A stretch of DNA of 46,627 nt from a virus: IMG/VR virus record IMGVR_UViG_3300013285_000024, positions 1 through 46,627 of that record; one strand, 5' to 3'. The position numbers and the translations under genes were made by a program. Under the pieces are notes generated by a model. It saw only the letters and a list, made by a program, of their open reading frames with translations, had not been told where the DNA came from and did no database searches. Position 1 is the first letter of the stretch. Each line of letters starts with the position of its first letter. Shown piece by piece: positions 25,696-30,839 of the stretch.

Positions 25696-26160
25696 ATGCG
25701 AAAAATAGGTATCGACCCCGGCGTTTCAGGGGCTATCGTGGTGCTTTACAACGGGCAACCATCGGAGGCTTATCGAATGCCCATCATGAAGATTGGTAAA
25801 AGTTCCAGAGTGAATGCCAGCGCACTGGCCGCCATGCTTAGGCCTTATTCAAGTAGCTATGTTCCTGTGGAGGTTTGTGTAGAACAAGTGGGGGCAATGC
25901 CGGGGCAGGGGGTTTCATCGATGTTTAGCTTTGGGCATTCCTGTGGAGTAATCGCCGGCATATTGGGGGCTTTTGAGATGCGAGTGGAACTTGTTCCACC
26001 TCAAGCTTGGAAGAAGCGGGCTGGGCTTATTGGTACAGACAAAGATGCAGCCAGATCGCGCGCTATACAGATGTGGCCAGAGTGGAGGGAGCTCGATAAA
26101 AAGGGCGTTGGTCAGGCTTTCGCTGATGCAGCTCTGATTGCCTATTACGGTGTAGAATAA
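25696..26160 (+). CDS. RuvC-like Holliday junction resolvase
   Basis: 154 residues from the ATG at 25696, preceded by AAGGAAAAGT; the longer frame from 25642 lies over the divergent promoter. Acidic catalytic residues of the RuvC/RNase H fold are visible: Asp7 in KIGIDPGVSGA, Glu63 in VCVEQVGAMPGQG, and Asp144 in AFADAALIAYY. The SSMFSFGHSCGVIAGIL helix and PQAWKK motif are typical of phage RuvC-like enzymes. It would resolve branched recombination intermediates before packaging. Divergent from the exonuclease/ERF operon and followed by its own terminator. Confidence 0.85.
   Translation: MRKIGIDPGVSGAIVVLYNGQPSEAYRMPIMKIGKSSRVNASALAAMLRPYSSSYVPVEVCVEQVGAMPGQGVSSMFSFGHSCGVIAGILGAFEMRVELVPPQAWKKRAGLIGTDKDAARSRAIQMWPEWRELDKKGVGQAFADAALIAYYGVE
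25985..25998 (+). repeat. TGGAAC-TT-GTTCCA inverted repeat, coding copy 4
   Basis: Exact copy with flanking G and C extending the arms to 7 bp, inside ruvC (encodes VELVP). Near-copies lie close by at 25589-25598 (core GAAC-TT-GTTC) and about 25168-25179 (one mismatch), both inside the exonuclease gene. Confidence 0.45.
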
Positions 26161-26190
26161 ATTTCCGGTGATCGCAGTTGCCGTACTTAT

Positions 26191-26216
26191 CCCTAGCTTG
26201 TGCTGGGGATTTTTTT
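26191..26216 (+). terminator. rho-independent terminator after ruvC
   Basis: CCCTAGC (26191-26197) pairs with GCTGGGG (26202-26208), including one G-U pair, across a 4-nt loop. Seven T residues follow (26210-26216). Confidence 0.75.
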
Positions 26217-26225
26217 GTGTATAAT
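26198..26225 (+). promoter_or_regulatory. candidate promoter for the structured ncRNA
   Basis: A perfect TATAAT (26220-26225) lies 6 nt before the first base of hairpin 1 at 26231, the usual distance to a transcription start. The best -35 is the weak TTGTGC (26198-26203, 16-nt spacer), which overlaps the ruvC terminator. The -10 is strong, the -35 doubtful. Confidence 0.5.
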
Positions 26226-26230
26226 CCGAA

Positions 26231-26353
26231 CTGTTGCCGTAGGAAGCGACAGAGTAGTTAAAGCCGTTTACACATGCGTTCCGCTTTACCTAAGTACCGA
26301 GTGGTGTATTTAGGTAAGGTTCCTACCGGACGCAGTTGTAAGCGGCTTTTTTT
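26231..26353 (+). ncRNA. structured phage ncRNA with predicted 7-bp pseudoknot
   Basis: About 122 nt between a TATAAT box and a T-tract. Hairpin 1: 26231-26237 with 26246-26252 (7 bp, one G-U), loop 26238-26245. Long arm: 26260-26272 with 26337-26349 (13 bp, one G-U); then GCGT 26276-26279 with ACGC 26330-26333; CCG 26281-26283 with CGG 26327-26329 (one bulged U between); then 26284-26293 with 26310-26319 (10 bp); apical stem-loop 26294-26309. The only sizeable one-sided bulge, UUCCUAC at 26320-26326, is perfectly complementary to GUAGGAA (26239-26245) in the hairpin 1 loop. The 3' side ends in T7 (26347-26353), so the long arm doubles as terminator. All pairings were read directly. I recognise no named RNA family. 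Confidence 0.65.
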
Positions 26354-26483
26354 CGTCTGTACTTTCTACGCCAACCGTACTCCGCACGTTAGTAAGAGCC
26401 TGTATGGGCTGCGCGGAAGAGAACACGGAACCTCGGCGTGACCCGCGCCTCTGAGTAGAGAAATCGAAAAGAATAAACAGCGA
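26354..26483 (+). other. gene-free stretch with two mutually exclusive hairpins
   Basis: No supported gene. Two alternative folds share bases 26413-26416. One pairs TCCGC 26381-26385 with GCGGA 26413-26417 around an inner AGCC/GGCT stem (26397-26400 with 26407-26410). The other pairs GCGCGG 26411-26416 with CCGCGC 26443-26448 around CACG/CGTG (26424-26427 with 26437-26440). An A-rich stretch follows. This may be an untranslated leader of the downstream operon, but no ligand-binding class was recognised. Confidence 0.35.
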
Positions 26484-26497
26484 TGTAACTTGTTACA
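26484..26497. promoter_or_regulatory. operator-like inverted repeat TGTAAC-TT-GTTACA
   Basis: Perfect 6-bp arms with a TT spacer. Same architecture as the GGAAC-TT-GTTCC sites with a symmetric change in each arm. A 12-nt perfect palindrome TGGATGCATCCA follows at 26507-26518. Likely protein-binding sites upstream of the rightward operon, but the binder is unknown. Confidence 0.4.
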
Positions 26498-26527
26498 CAT
26501 ACCCCATGGATGCATCCAAAAATGCAA

Positions 26528-26605
26528 GGGAGGCGGATTGGCAGTCCGATAGTTGACTTAAAAACTCAACAATGCTCGCTGATAAAGAGCCTTGGCCCGC
26601 CTCCT
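26528..26605 (+). other. tRNA-sized cloverleaf-like element
   Basis: An 8-bp closing stem (26529-26536 with 26597-26604, plus a G-U at 26528/26605) encloses three hairpins: 26537-26541 with 26546-26550 (4-nt loop), 26552-26556 with 26566-26570 (9-nt loop) and 26574-26577 with 26587-26590 (9-nt loop). The size (78 nt) and four-way junction resemble a tRNA. However, there is no TTCRA T-loop, the middle loop has 9 and not 7 nt, and no CCA follows. It may be a decayed tRNA or an unrelated structured leader. Confidence 0.4.
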
Positions 26606-26644
26606 AGGGGAGGGAGGGTCAACGGGTAAGGTGTTTCAGACTTG

Positions 26645-26654
26645 GTGATATCAC
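26645..26654. promoter_or_regulatory. palindrome GTGATATCAC upstream of rightward operon
   Basis: Perfect 10-bp palindrome 31 nt before the first start codon of the small-gene operon. An operator role is possible. No convincing promoter was found between it and 26686. Confidence 0.3.
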
Positions 26655-26685
26655 AGATGACTTACAACATTTACATGAGGTGCAT

Positions 26686-26829
26686 ATGGTATATTCTGAT
26701 GACCAGCTGGACGACGACGAGTACGCTTGTCCCGTCTGCAATGGAGAGTTAGCAACACAACCGCATTGGAGCTATTGGTTCTGCGACACATGCGGCCATA
26801 AACAAACACTTGAAAGGGACGAGCCATGA
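26686..26829 (+). CDS. 47-aa zinc-ribbon protein
   Basis: ATG with GAGG 5 nt upstream. Starts MVYSDDQLDDDEYACPVCNG and contains two C-x2-C pairs (CPVC and CDTC) 17 residues apart, a compact zinc ribbon. The stop overlaps the next start as ATGA. First gene of the long rightward small-gene operon. Possibly a nucleic-acid-binding or transcription-affecting protein, but function unknown. Confidence 0.65.
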   Translation: MVYSDDQLDDDEYACPVCNGELATQPHWSYWFCDTCGHKQTLERDEP

Positions 26830-27014
26830 ATCAACCAGCATTTCCATCTGTGTCCATATCCAGTGGATACAGCGAAGGCATGACATTGCGTGATTTTTTT
26901 GCGGCACAGGCTTTGGCCGCTTTGATTGTTAGAGAGGGGAAAGAATCTTTTGTTGTTGAAGAGATAACCATTACGGCATATCAGTACGCTGATTCAATGC
27001 TGGAAGTGAGGTGA
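26826..27014 (+). CDS. small conserved phage protein (62 aa)
   Basis: MNQPAFPSVSISS-type start, then GMTLRDFFAAQALAALI and AYQYADSMLEVR. This is a very widespread short phage family (GMTLRD-x-FAA ... AY-x-x-AD-x-ML) of unknown function. Coupled by ATGA to the zinc-ribbon gene. The leftward protein at 22178-22369 is a diverged second member. Confidence 0.75.
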   Translation: MNQPAFPSVSISSGYSEGMTLRDFFAAQALAALIVREGKESFVVEEITITAYQYADSMLEVR

Positions 27015-27016
27015 GC

Positions 27017-27172
27017 ATGACACAAGAAGATATACAGAAAGCATGGAACATGATGTCTATGCACAACAGCGAATTGTTGCTGGAGAACGAGCGGTTGAAG
27101 AAACAACTTATGCAACAAAGTTTATGGTATGCAATCAAGCGTGCGTATCTAATTTGGAGGGGCAAAGAATGA
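27017..27172 (+). CDS. 51-aa helical protein
   Basis: ATG two bases after the previous stop. A single long amphipathic helix (IQKAWNMMSMHNSELLLENE, then RLKKQLMQQSL) with a basic C-terminus; likely coiled coil. Ends on an ATGA overlap. No family recognised. Confidence 0.55.
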   Translation: MTQEDIQKAWNMMSMHNSELLLENERLKKQLMQQSLWYAIKRAYLIWRGKE

Positions 27173-27393
27173 CACCAGAAGACGAAGCATTCAATGACAT
27201 TGAACGACAAGCCAAGCAGCGCAAGGAGGCGGTACTACAAGCCCTGCACGATGAGAACGAGCGCCTTGGCCTGTACGCAGATGCATATGGCGAGAAGCCA
27301 ACAAGGGCACAACTAATTGCAGAGGTTGCCGTACTGACTGAGTTGGTGCGTGTCTTGTCTGACAGAGTTGCTGAGTTGGAGAAGAACACATGA
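27169..27393 (+). CDS. 74-aa coiled-coil protein
   Basis: Starts on the ATGA overlap behind TTTGGAGGGGC; the same frame is open from 27043 but that part is a shadow of the preceding gene. MTPEDEAFNDIERQAKQRKE-type helix, then a leucine/valine heptad (LIAEVAVLTELVRVLSDRVA). Its last codons (LEKNT) are formed by the repeated GGAGAAGAACACATGA junction cassette. Confidence 0.6.
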   Translation: MTPEDEAFNDIERQAKQRKEAVLQALHDENERLGLYADAYGEKPTRAQLIAEVAVLTELVRVLSDRVAELEKNT

Positions 27394-27566
27394 ACAAACC
27401 AATCCCCGCAAAAGATGTAGGTACACACATTTGGAAAATCATAGAAGAGGTTGCCAACGAATACCCAGAAGAAGAGCGTGAAGAGCTTAAGGCTGTAATG
27501 CTTGGGCAACTAGGCATGGCTGTGTTTAACAAACCCGTGCTGGCAAAGGAGAAGAACAATGGCTAG
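27390..27566 (+). CDS. 58-aa acidic helical protein
   Basis: ATGA-overlap start behind GGAGAAGAACAC. MNKPIPAKDVGTHIWKIIEE then an acidic helix (EYPEEEREELKAVMLGQLG). No cysteines and no membrane segment. Overlaps the next gene by 8 bp. Unrecognised. Confidence 0.55.
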   Translation: MNKPIPAKDVGTHIWKIIEEVANEYPEEEREELKAVMLGQLGMAVFNKPVLAKEKNNG

Positions 27567-27852
27567 TGCAACTTTTGAAGACCATCCAACAGACCCTGAC
27601 AAGATGATATTGCGTAAGCCAAGGCTAGACCAAGGCGCAGACTACGAACGTGGATTCATTGACGGCATGATGTATCAAACACAGACCACTGTGAACAAAG
27701 CGGTTGATGCAATGTCAAAGCGCACATGGGTAGGTCTGACGGATGAGGAACTGTCCATACTTGGTGAAAAATTTACACATCCAGATGAAGGTATAGATGA
27801 AGTTGATTTTGGAATGGAAATACAAAGAATCTTGAAGGAGAAGAACAAATGA
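27559..27852 (+). CDS. 97-aa protein with TWVGLTDEE module
   Basis: N-terminal half contains DYERGFIDGMMYQ; C-terminal half RTWVGLTDEELSILGEKF and ends EIQRILKEKNK. The WVGLTDEE ... LKEKN module recurs in short phage proteins and reappears in diverged form in the proteins at 28001 (DWTGLTYEE) and 29071 (RTWVGLP). Function unknown. Translation probably coupled through the AAGGAGAAGAACAATG junction. Confidence 0.65.
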   Translation: MASATFEDHPTDPDKMILRKPRLDQGADYERGFIDGMMYQTQTTVNKAVDAMSKRTWVGLTDEELSILGEKFTHPDEGIDEVDFGMEIQRILKEKNK

Positions 27853-28004
27853 CCGATGAAAAACCAACATCTCGCCCCTGCCAATCGTGGTGGGATTGGT
27901 ATTTGTCACCACCAGAAAACTGGAATGAAAAGTATGGCGATGCTTTTGTTTGGACAGAACAAGAAAAAGCGTTGATGCAACAACTTAAGGAGAAGAACAC
28001 ATGA
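27849..28004 (+). CDS. 51-aa Trp-rich protein
   Basis: MTDEKPTSRPCQSWWDWYLS-type start, then NWNEKYGDAFVWTEQEK and a QQLKEKNT end from the junction cassette. Six tryptophans in 51 residues is unusual. Starts and ends on ATGA overlaps. No family recognised. Confidence 0.55.
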   Translation: MTDEKPTSRPCQSWWDWYLSPPENWNEKYGDAFVWTEQEKALMQQLKEKNT

Positions 28005-28243
28005 GAAAACCTACTGCATGGCTAAAAGAACTTGTGCCAGAAAAAGGAATGGAATGGCAAATAAAAATGACCTCCGTTGAAGAAATTGCCAAAGATTGGG
28101 GTGAGCCAGTCATACCACTTTACACAAAAGGTGACTGGACAGGATTGACCTACGAAGAGCAAGAAGAAATTGTTTTGGCGTCGCATTCAATTCGTGATGC
28201 CCTCATCAAAACGGATTTAAAACTCAAGGAGAAGAACACATGA
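28001..28243 (+). CDS. 80-aa protein with WxGLTxEE module
   Basis: MRKPTAWLKELVPEKGMEW-type start, then DWTGLTYEEQEEIVLASHSI and the cassette-encoded LKEKNT end. Shares the C-terminal module of the 27559 protein. Overlaps its neighbours by ATGA. Function unknown. Confidence 0.6.
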   Translation: MRKPTAWLKELVPEKGMEWQIKMTSVEEIAKDWGEPVIPLYTKGDWTGLTYEEQEEIVLASHSIRDALIKTDLKLKEKNT

Positions 28244-28458
28244 CACAAGATGAATTAAAAGTATTGATTGAAGACTTGCGCCTAAATCACGAGTTCTGCC
28301 CAAAAGAAGTTATTTTGCAGGCGGCAGATGAGTTGGAAAGAATGCAACAGGGGATTGAAACATTACACGCAATGTACGAACAGGTAAGCCGACAGCGTGA
28401 CGAGTTGATGGATGCACAAAGATCAATGGTCACGGCTATGCGCGGGAGGATGCAATGA
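28240..28458 (+). CDS. 72-aa helical protein
   Basis: MTQDELKVLIEDLRL-type start followed by AADELERMQQGIETLHAMYE and QVSRQRDELMDAQRSM heptads. The pattern of an AADELERL-type helix is common in short phage proteins. Likely a coiled-coil dimer. Function unknown. Confidence 0.6.
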   Translation: MTQDELKVLIEDLRLNHEFCPKEVILQAADELERMQQGIETLHAMYEQVSRQRDELMDAQRSMVTAMRGRMQ

Positions 28459-28559
28459 CACCAGAACAAATGAGTTATTTTGGCTATGGCTTTTTACTTG
28501 GTGGTTTATTTGTTGTATTGCTTGGTATGTTCATTGACGAAATTAAGAGGGACAAATGA
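28455..28559 (+). CDS. 34-aa single-span membrane protein
   Basis: Starts on the ATGA overlap behind GGGAGGATGC. MTPEQMSYFGYG-type head, a hydrophobic helix FLLGGLFVVLLGMFI (about 13-27) and a charged DEIKRDK tail. Membrane insertion is clear from composition. It could be a holin-like or membrane-altering peptide, but position among early small genes argues against a dedicated lysis role. Confidence 0.55.
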   Translation: MTPEQMSYFGYGFLLGGLFVVLLGMFIDEIKRDK

Positions 28560-28777
28560 TTTATACAACATTTAAACAGTGGGTCAAAGGTCGCTTTCTT
28601 GAAACAGGAGAGCCACGCAAGCAAGCATATTCAAAAGATGAACTTGCATTGATTGAGATGGGTTGGGGATATGGATATGACGCTGGTGTAGAAGCAGAGC
28701 GTGAGGCGTGTCTGAATTTGGCTGATTCGCTTGGTTGGGTAAATGTTGACCACATCCGAGCAAGGGGACAAGCATGA
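28556..28777 (+). CDS. 73-aa hypothetical protein
   Basis: MIYTTFKQWVKGRFLETGEP-type start, then ALIEMGWGYGYDAGVEAERE. The G-W-G-x-GYDAG-x-x-AERE motif is recurrent in small phage proteins. Ends in the GGGGACAAGCATGA junction. Confidence 0.55.
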   Translation: MIYTTFKQWVKGRFLETGEPRKQAYSKDELALIEMGWGYGYDAGVEAEREACLNLADSLGWVNVDHIRARGQA

Positions 28778-28908
28778 TTGAGAAACAAGAAACAGCCAGA
28801 GCATGGTGGCTTGGTAGTTCCCTCAAAGAGTACACCGATGCGTTGCAGGAATTGAGTGATAGATTAAAGAAGGAGTCAGAGCAAGGGGACAAGCATGAAC
28901 CAAACTAG
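28774..28908 (+). CDS. 44-aa hypothetical protein
   Basis: ATGA-overlap start behind AAGGGGACAAGC. MIEKQETARAWWLGSSLKE then an amphipathic helix. Overlaps the next gene by 14 bp. Unrecognised, supported mainly by spacing and ribosome site. Confidence 0.45.
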   Translation: MIEKQETARAWWLGSSLKEYTDALQELSDRLKKESEQGDKHEPN

Positions 28909-29074
28909 AGAGCAATACATAGAAGGCGCAAAGAACAACAGCCTGTATTGGGCGGAGCGGTCTTATGAAACTAACGGTGACTCCCAACTTACGTACACCA
29001 TGCTCTTTCAGTGGGCTATGGGTGACGAACTGTTTGGAGAACAGTGGGACAACTGGGAAAGGAAACAAGCATGA
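28895..29074 (+). CDS. 59-aa hypothetical protein
   Basis: ATG behind AAGGGGACAAGC. Aromatic and acidic: NSLYWAERSYETNGDSQLTY, FQWAMGDELFGEQWDNWE. Ends on an ATGA overlap. No family recognised. Confidence 0.5.
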   Translation: MNQTREQYIEGAKNNSLYWAERSYETNGDSQLTYTMLFQWAMGDELFGEQWDNWERKQA

Positions 29075-29406
29075 TGGAAGATAAAAAGCAGGAGCCTGTG
29101 GCGTGGATGCACGTTATGGACAATACTGAAGGACTTAAAGCCAACGGCACAGGGATTGTTTCAATTACGCAAAAAAGAAAACATCCATTTGGAAAAGCGG
29201 GAGTAGATTTTTCCAAGAGTTACCCAGTTACATCAAAACCTCTCTACACCACACCACAACAACGCACATGGGTTGGGCTACCCACAGTAGTAATCCTAGA
29301 CATTTACGCAGAGACCTTGGAAGAACACCGTGGCGGGTCTATGCCTGACGGACAGATAGCATTTGCTAAAGCCATAGAACAAGCACTAAAGGAGCGCAAC
29401 ACATGA
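29071..29406 (+). CDS. 111-aa EPVAWM/TTPQQRTWVGL protein
   Basis: ATG at 29071 behind AAAGGAAACAAGC, preferred over the upstream GTG at 29044. N-terminal QEPVAWMHVMDNTEG, central PLYTTPQQRTWVGLP and the C-terminal IAFAKAIEQALKERNT form the layout of a widespread phage family (EPVA ... LYTTP ... WVGL ... AIE-x-LKE). The C-terminal half is the same module as in the 27559 protein. Function unknown. Confidence 0.65.
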   Translation: MMEDKKQEPVAWMHVMDNTEGLKANGTGIVSITQKRKHPFGKAGVDFSKSYPVTSKPLYTTPQQRTWVGLPTVVILDIYAETLEEHRGGSMPDGQIAFAKAIEQALKERNT

Positions 29407-29555
29407 CTGAAGAAGACGATGACATCCAAGATTACAAAAAGCCTTGGCAACCATTGAACTGGGGCGATATGCCTGTGGGTCAAGAGAACAATTTTGATTT
29501 TATAGAAGGCGCAAGGTGGGCAGAAAAACAATTAAGGGAGAAGAACAATGCTTGA
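29403..29555 (+). CDS. 50-aa acidic protein
   Basis: MTEEDDDIQDYKKPWQPLNW-type start and DFIEGARWAEKQLREKNNA end. ATGA start, cassette-derived end, 8-bp overlap with the next gene. Unrecognised. Confidence 0.5.
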   Translation: MTEEDDDIQDYKKPWQPLNWGDMPVGQENNFDFIEGARWAEKQLREKNNA

Positions 29556-29649
29556 AACAATTGCATGGGCAGTTTTGTTTATGTGTCTTGGCGGGGCAAT
29601 TGTTGTGATTGTCGGTGTAGCAATCTTGATGATAAGTAGCGAAGAATGA
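29548..29649 (+). CDS. 33-aa single-span membrane protein
   Basis: Almost entirely one hydrophobic helix (AWAVLFMCLGGAIVVIVGVA then ILMI) with a short acidic end. Behind AGGGAGAAGAACA. Second tiny membrane peptide in this operon, after 28455-28559. Confidence 0.5.
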   Translation: MLETIAWAVLFMCLGGAIVVIVGVAILMISSEE

Positions 29650-29825
29650 AAAAAGAAGACTTAGTAAGCCTGTTAAAACTAACTGGCGTAGACGGAAACG
29701 CTCTAACTCTAGCTATGAATGCCTACGACATTGGGTATGAAGAAGCAAAGTACGAAGCAATAAAACAATCACCAATTATTAAAGCGGAGGATAAGAGTGA
29801 GAACAAAGAAGCAGGCAATCGATGA
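29646..29825 (+). CDS. 59-aa hypothetical protein
   Basis: ATGA start. MKKEDLVSLLKLTGVDGNAL then YDIGYEEAKYEAIK and a charged tail. The G-Y-x-x-G-x-E/D-AE-type helix resembles that in the 28556 protein. Overlaps the next gene by 29 bp. Confidence 0.5.
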   Translation: MKKEDLVSLLKLTGVDGNALTLAMNAYDIGYEEAKYEAIKQSPIIKAEDKSENKEAGNR

Positions 29826-30021
29826 AGCCTATAGCGAATACATGGCAGCCGTAGCGAACCTGCGAGTTCATGAGGCTAAGTGGCAGGCAGCTTGGGATGC
29901 AGCTCCTAACGCATTCCTATCATGGGAGCAGCACAAAAAGAACCGACCACAGCGCACAGAAGTAATTCAGAAGTGGATCAAGGCAAGAGATTTTTATAAC
30001 AAATTAAAGGAAAGAAAATGA
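29797..30021 (+). CDS. 74-aa helical protein, GTG start
   Basis: GTG preceded by GCGGAGGATAAGA, a strong ribosome site. RTKKQAIDEAYSEYMAAVAN and a Trp/Lys-rich helical remainder. Ends on an ATGA overlap with the ParB-like gene. Function unknown. Confidence 0.6.
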   Translation: MRTKKQAIDEAYSEYMAAVANLRVHEAKWQAAWDAAPNAFLSWEQHKKNRPQRTEVIQKWIKARDFYNKLKERK

Positions 30022-30836
30022 TCAAACTGGAGTTGGGAAAGATTAGGCTTGACGGCGGCACCCAGCCCCGCAAGAGCATTAGTGAAGAGGCGGTAAGGAA
30101 CTACACAGAAGTTCTGTTAGACGGCGTAAAAATGCCTCCTGTTACTGTTTTCTTTGATGGCAAGCACTACTGGCTAGCTGACGGATTTCACCGCTACCAC
30201 GCACACAAGGCGGCTGGTTTTAAAGAGATTGAGTGCGAACAAATAAATGGCACCAAACGCGCTGCTTTTATTTTCTCGCTTGGCGCAAATGCCACACATG
30301 GTATGCCTCGTACTAATGAAGAGAAGCGCGATACAGTCATCACGGCCTTGACTGATCCTGAGATATGCGAGATGGACGACAGGAAGATAGCCAAGATTTG
30401 TAATGTGAGTCATATGACCGTCGGTCGCCTTCGCAAGGAGTTTGATTTACAGAAAGCTCCCAAGCCACCCAAACCACCTAAAAAAGGCGGTAAGCCCCAG
30501 ACTCCTAAGCCTCCACCAGCGCCGCCACCAAAGACTGAGCCTGAATACGATTCCAAGGAGGATATGCTCAAAGAGATGGCGGTCGAGCATCAAGAGTTAG
30601 CGCAAGAAAACACCAAGCTTAAAGACCAGCTGGCTATCAAACAGCTTCCAGCTACTCAAAAAGCCAAGGCTGAAGTTGAGGCCACCATAGGCTCTTTGCG
30701 TAAAGAAGTCTCAGACCTCGAGGCACTGTTGCGTTCTGTTACCTCATCAAGGAACGATTACCAGCAAAAGAATGCTGACCTACTGAAACAAGTTACATAT
30801 TGGAAACGCCGTGCAGAGAAGGCAGAAAAGGCTTAA
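30018..30836 (+). CDS. ParB-like nuclease-domain protein with coiled-coil tail
   Basis: 272 residues. The N-terminal ParB/Srx-fold domain shows TQPRKS (15-20) and LADGFHRYHAHKAAG (53-67), the conserved DG-x-HR-x-x-A loop. A helix-turn-helix (RKIAKICNVSHMTVGRLRKE) follows near 130-150, then a Pro/Lys-rich linker (KPPKPPKKGG) and a coiled coil from about 190 to the end. Such proteins bind DNA and, in some cases, hydrolyse CTP. In phages they often sit beside replication genes, as here directly before a helicase. A role as initiator or origin-binding protein is inference. Confidence 0.75.
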   Translation: MIKLELGKIRLDGGTQPRKSISEEAVRNYTEVLLDGVKMPPVTVFFDGKHYWLADGFHRYHAHKAAGFKEIECEQINGTKRAAFIFSLGANATHGMPRTNEEKRDTVITALTDPEICEMDDRKIAKICNVSHMTVGRLRKEFDLQKAPKPPKPPKKGGKPQTPKPPPAPPPKTEPEYDSKEDMLKEMAVEHQELAQENTKLKDQLAIKQLPATQKAKAEVEATIGSLRKEVSDLEALLRSVTSSRNDYQQKNADLLKQVTYWKRRAEKAEKA

Positions 30837-30839
30837 TCG

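Larger units (their letters stand above)
27378..29550 (+). repeat. dispersed ribosome-site junction cassettes
   Basis: GGAGAAGAACA(C/A)ATG-type junctions recur at 27378-27393, 27548-27561, 27837-27852, 27989-28004, 28228-28243, 29391-29406 (variant with GCGC) and 29537-29550. Each supplies the Shine-Dalgarno and start codon of the next gene and, in most cases, the EKN(T/K) end of the previous one. A second form, GGGGACAAGCATGA-like, recurs near 28765-28777, 28885-28898 and 29061-29074. Between them they connect most genes of this stretch. Confidence 0.7.

Noticed and set aside
26274-26441. 55-codon ORF (basic product, ATG at 26274) across the ncRNA
   Set aside because: No Shine-Dalgarno, it overlaps strong base-paired stems and a terminator, and a frame of this length is expected by chance. 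Not fully excluded.
26529-26604. Canonical tRNA gene
   Set aside because: Cloverleaf-like pairing and size fit, but there is no T-loop consensus, the anticodon-like loop has 9 nt and there is no acceptor-end signature on either strand.
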